NCBI RefSeq assembly: GCF_950023065.1 | Contig: NC_088677.1 | Span: forward strand, 71,697,469-71,761,468 | Reading direction: 5' to 3' | Length of the DNA: 64,000 bases | From: Planococcus citri | Lineage: Eukaryota; Arthropoda; Insecta; Hemiptera; Pseudococcidae | Shown: one piece after another, positions 61,810 through 64,000 of the stretch | Position numbering within the stretch: the stretch's first letter is position 1 | How the letters are laid out: every line of letters starts with the position of its first letter | Made by a program: the position numbers and the translations under genes | The notes under the pieces: model-generated | What the model was told of the DNA's origin: nothing | The model's database searches: none | The model's input: only the letters and a program-made list of their open reading frames with translations

Positions 61810-62105
61810 GTAGCGCTATCTATCGGAATAAAATTAAAACTTCATTCTGTTTTTTAAAAATCGAGATCAAAAAAGTGACGAAATGAGAGCTAGATATGCG
61901 CGTGGCGCTATCTTTCCAAATATTTCGGAACTACACCAAACAGAACATCGAAAAACCGTTTCTATTGCACTTTCTCAACGTAGTTCCGAGATATTCCGAG
62001 AGATAGCGCCACGCGCATATCTAGCTCTCATTTCCTGATTTTATTTACAGAATTTTTAACAACACAGAACAAAGTTTCCGTTTTATTTCGATAGATGGCG
62101 CTGCG
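61810..62105. mobile_element. Palindromic MITE-like element with a perfect 33-bp inner stem
   Basis: The outer arms (tagcgctatctatcgg...cattctg near 61810-61852 and cagaacaaag...cgatagatggcgctg near 62062-62103) pair imperfectly. The inner arms 61881-61913 and 62001-62033 pair perfectly (aaatgagagctagatatgcg...), and pairing continues inward to about 61935/61980. A loop of some 45 bases remains. The tagatggcgct motif at the ends is common in insect repeats. No coding capacity. Confidence 0.8.
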
Positions 62106-63110
62106 CAGCAATTTTTTCTTCAAAATTGATGTTCTCACCTCTCAGTAATTTGAGAGGTCGCTAATCACGATTTCGATGTTATTATCATATTTTAATGAGT
62201 TTTTATGCTAATTAGAGAGTTCTGATTTCGATTTTGAGGCCATTATGCTGTTTTATTGAGAAGCAAATTATTTAAGGAATGGGCTTTGACGTCGTGTGAG
62301 ATGTCGAAATACATGTTTTTGAACCGCCGCAGCACGAATTTGACATAATTTTGACCGTAAAATCAAAAGGGGCTTAACAGGGGAGGGTCCTAATTTGAAA
62401 AAAGTTCAATTTGCTCACCTTGTATTTTTATTATTTTATTGAAAAGTAGTGCAGATAAGATAATCAATCAATATTTTATTCAAAATCATATTCGTTGAAA
62501 AACTCCATGTTTCGAATAATTTTTGCGCCTTGAGAGTCGAGAGTAGGCAACTTTTTCGACGCGATCATTTTCTTCTTCAAATGGCCGAAAAACCCTTTTT
62601 GAGCGTTTTTGGCGCCTTGTAAATAGGCAGCCCCTTCGACATTTTCAAATATTCCACGTTATTCTCAATTTCACAGCATTGGGGCTGCAGAGTTCAATTT
62701 ACTTTGATCAGAGATACCATCAACTTATCAGTTCCAACACTTTTCAGACAATTGCTTAGAATAAAGCCCTTTCTTGATAATATCACTTCTCGAATGCGGT
62801 CAAAAGGGTTCAACTTATGCTGCTCCAAAAAGAATACGTTTATGTAAATTAATTTTCCAAATTAATCATAAATCACAGGCTCACAGCTCATGAGTGAATT
62901 CACTCTCAGTTATTATTTTCAGCGGATACATATAGTGTATCATTTCAATGAACTATTCAATATTCGATCGTTGATAGGTTGCTGTAAAAACGTAATCAAT
63001 AAAATCAAACACCACACAATCGATATTCATTAAATTAGCGGCAAAGAACGAAGGAAAAATGTTTGATCGATCTCGGCTAAAAAAAAAAAACACAGTTGGC
63101 CGCTCGACGT
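62106..63110. other. Stretch without supported gene
   Basis: Mixed composition, no motif-bearing frame longer than chance. Confidence 0.4.
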
Positions 63111-63117
63111 GAAAAAC

Positions 63118-63305
63118 CGTGATCGATCATTACAAAAACAAGTTGTACGATTAAATTACAGCTTACAATATTTAACACAAAGTACATCACAACAATAATT
63201 ACACAAAAATGATCGATCATTACAAAAAAGTTGAATGATAAATATAATAATTATAGCTTAAAATATTTGAACACAAAAATACATCAACAATAATAATTAC
63301 ACAAC
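63118..63305. repeat. Tandem duplication of about 93 bp
   Basis: gatcgatcattacaaaaa...ttatagcttaaaatattt(g)aacacaaa...acaacaataattacaca occurs twice in a row, starting at 63120 and 63212. Confidence 0.8.
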
Positions 63306-64000
63306 AAAAGTCAAAAAATACGAACTATTTTCTAAAAACAAACATAATAATTCCAACAATTTGTAAAATAAATTCGGTAGGGGGGGGGAGCTGAACGTGG
63401 AAGATGATTTATATACTTACAGATTTCTCGAATATTTTCGTTTCAGATTTAGTAATATTACATAACCCAATTCTCTCCAAAGATAGATAAATTTTGAACC
63501 TCCATCTTGAAAATCAACTCATCTTGCATCTGTATCATCGCGAATTTATTCAAATTACCGAATTACGTTATTTTCAACGATGTTTTTTCATTTCGAACAC
63601 GATCAAATACGTCTCCACAGGTCCACAACTTTAACAATTTTCAAATTATTCAGTTCAGCTCGAAAATTTCGACTACATAATTACCCTTTCGTTAACATAC
63701 GATTTCATCCCAATTTTATACATATTATATTTTTCATTCTAATTTTACAAAACACAAATTCAATTACAACCAGACATCGTACACAGTCCAGATCACCATA
63801 GGGTTAAAAAGTACTTTTTTTTTCTTGGCTATATAGTCTAAAGTGGTAACACTACATTCCAGTTGAAGACCGCCGCACCTTTACATTTTCAAAACAGGAC
63901 TTTCTTATTCGATGCTATATTTCCACTAATTTCACATTAAATAGAACGAAATTTACGTGTGGTGAGTTGTTTTGCATTCTTGCTATCATGTAAATGAAAT
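63306..64000. other. Window end, no supported gene
   Basis: A poly-G run (63380-63388) and short frames only. The last bases (acgtgtg/gtgagttg near 63960) could be a splice donor of a plus-strand first exon starting a gene beyond the window, but no start codon or frame supports it. Confidence 0.3.

Overview
The window looks like a transposon-dense stretch of an arthropod (most likely insect) nuclear genome. It is strongly A+T-rich by eye. It has short GT..AG introns, no prokaryotic operon structure, and coding traces that are almost all from eukaryotic mobile elements: Ty1/copia, Ty3/gypsy-like LTR elements, hAT, piggyBac, Tc1/mariner, pogo/Tigger-like and Harbinger-like, plus a transposase-like protein family that I know only as recurrent in arthropod genomes. 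Frequent short taggtacctac motifs would fit several insect orders, so I do not name a species. I see no intact cellular housekeeping gene, no rRNA or tRNA, and no CRISPR array. Most recognisable coding traces lie on the minus strand.

Layout. 0-7 kb: a hAT remnant with an intron, a short first-exon-like ORF, a hAT dimerisation remnant, a 2.2-kb inverted-repeat element, and a 180-bp direct repeat at 1 and 6.9 kb. 7-13 kb: a 170-bp satellite-like tandem array, a fragment of the transposase-like family, a gypsy polyprotein tail, another hAT end and a second transposase-like fragment. 13-19 kb: a mosaic of repeated modules, including two nearly identical 795-bp units in which a 220-bp LTR lies between a polyprotein tail and a primer-binding-site leader. 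Between them is a three-exon open frame. 18.5-20.2 kb: two more transposase-like fragments and a 211-bp TA-flanked MITE. 20.9-36 kb: repeated gypsy integrase, zinc-knuckle, C2H2-finger and coiled-coil exon modules, with several segmental duplications. One of these is an apparent deletion derivative of another. 36-44 kb: a SANT/Myb-like exon, piggyBac and hAT pieces, and an LTR carrying two nested inverted-repeat elements. 44.8-47.6 kb: a well-preserved but internally deleted copia element with an uninterrupted gag-RNase H fusion frame. 47.8-50 kb: a RING-finger gene with one stop codon, bracketed by direct repeats. 50-56 kb: a second first-exon-like ORF, one clean unassigned exon, and the longest transposase-like copy, split by a 920-bp solo LTR. 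56-64 kb: a small MADF-encoding inverted-repeat element, a dead mariner next to a gypsy integrase fragment, short duplications, a palindromic MITE and largely featureless AT-rich DNA.

How the parts relate. There is no pathway here. The window records nested insertion, recombination and duplication. The most informative material is the transposase-like family, seen in pieces at seven loci that together cover most of a protein; the copia element whose deletion kept the frame open; and the exon modules (13.4-16.4 and 23.8-36 kb) that have good splice sites but match no family I recognise.
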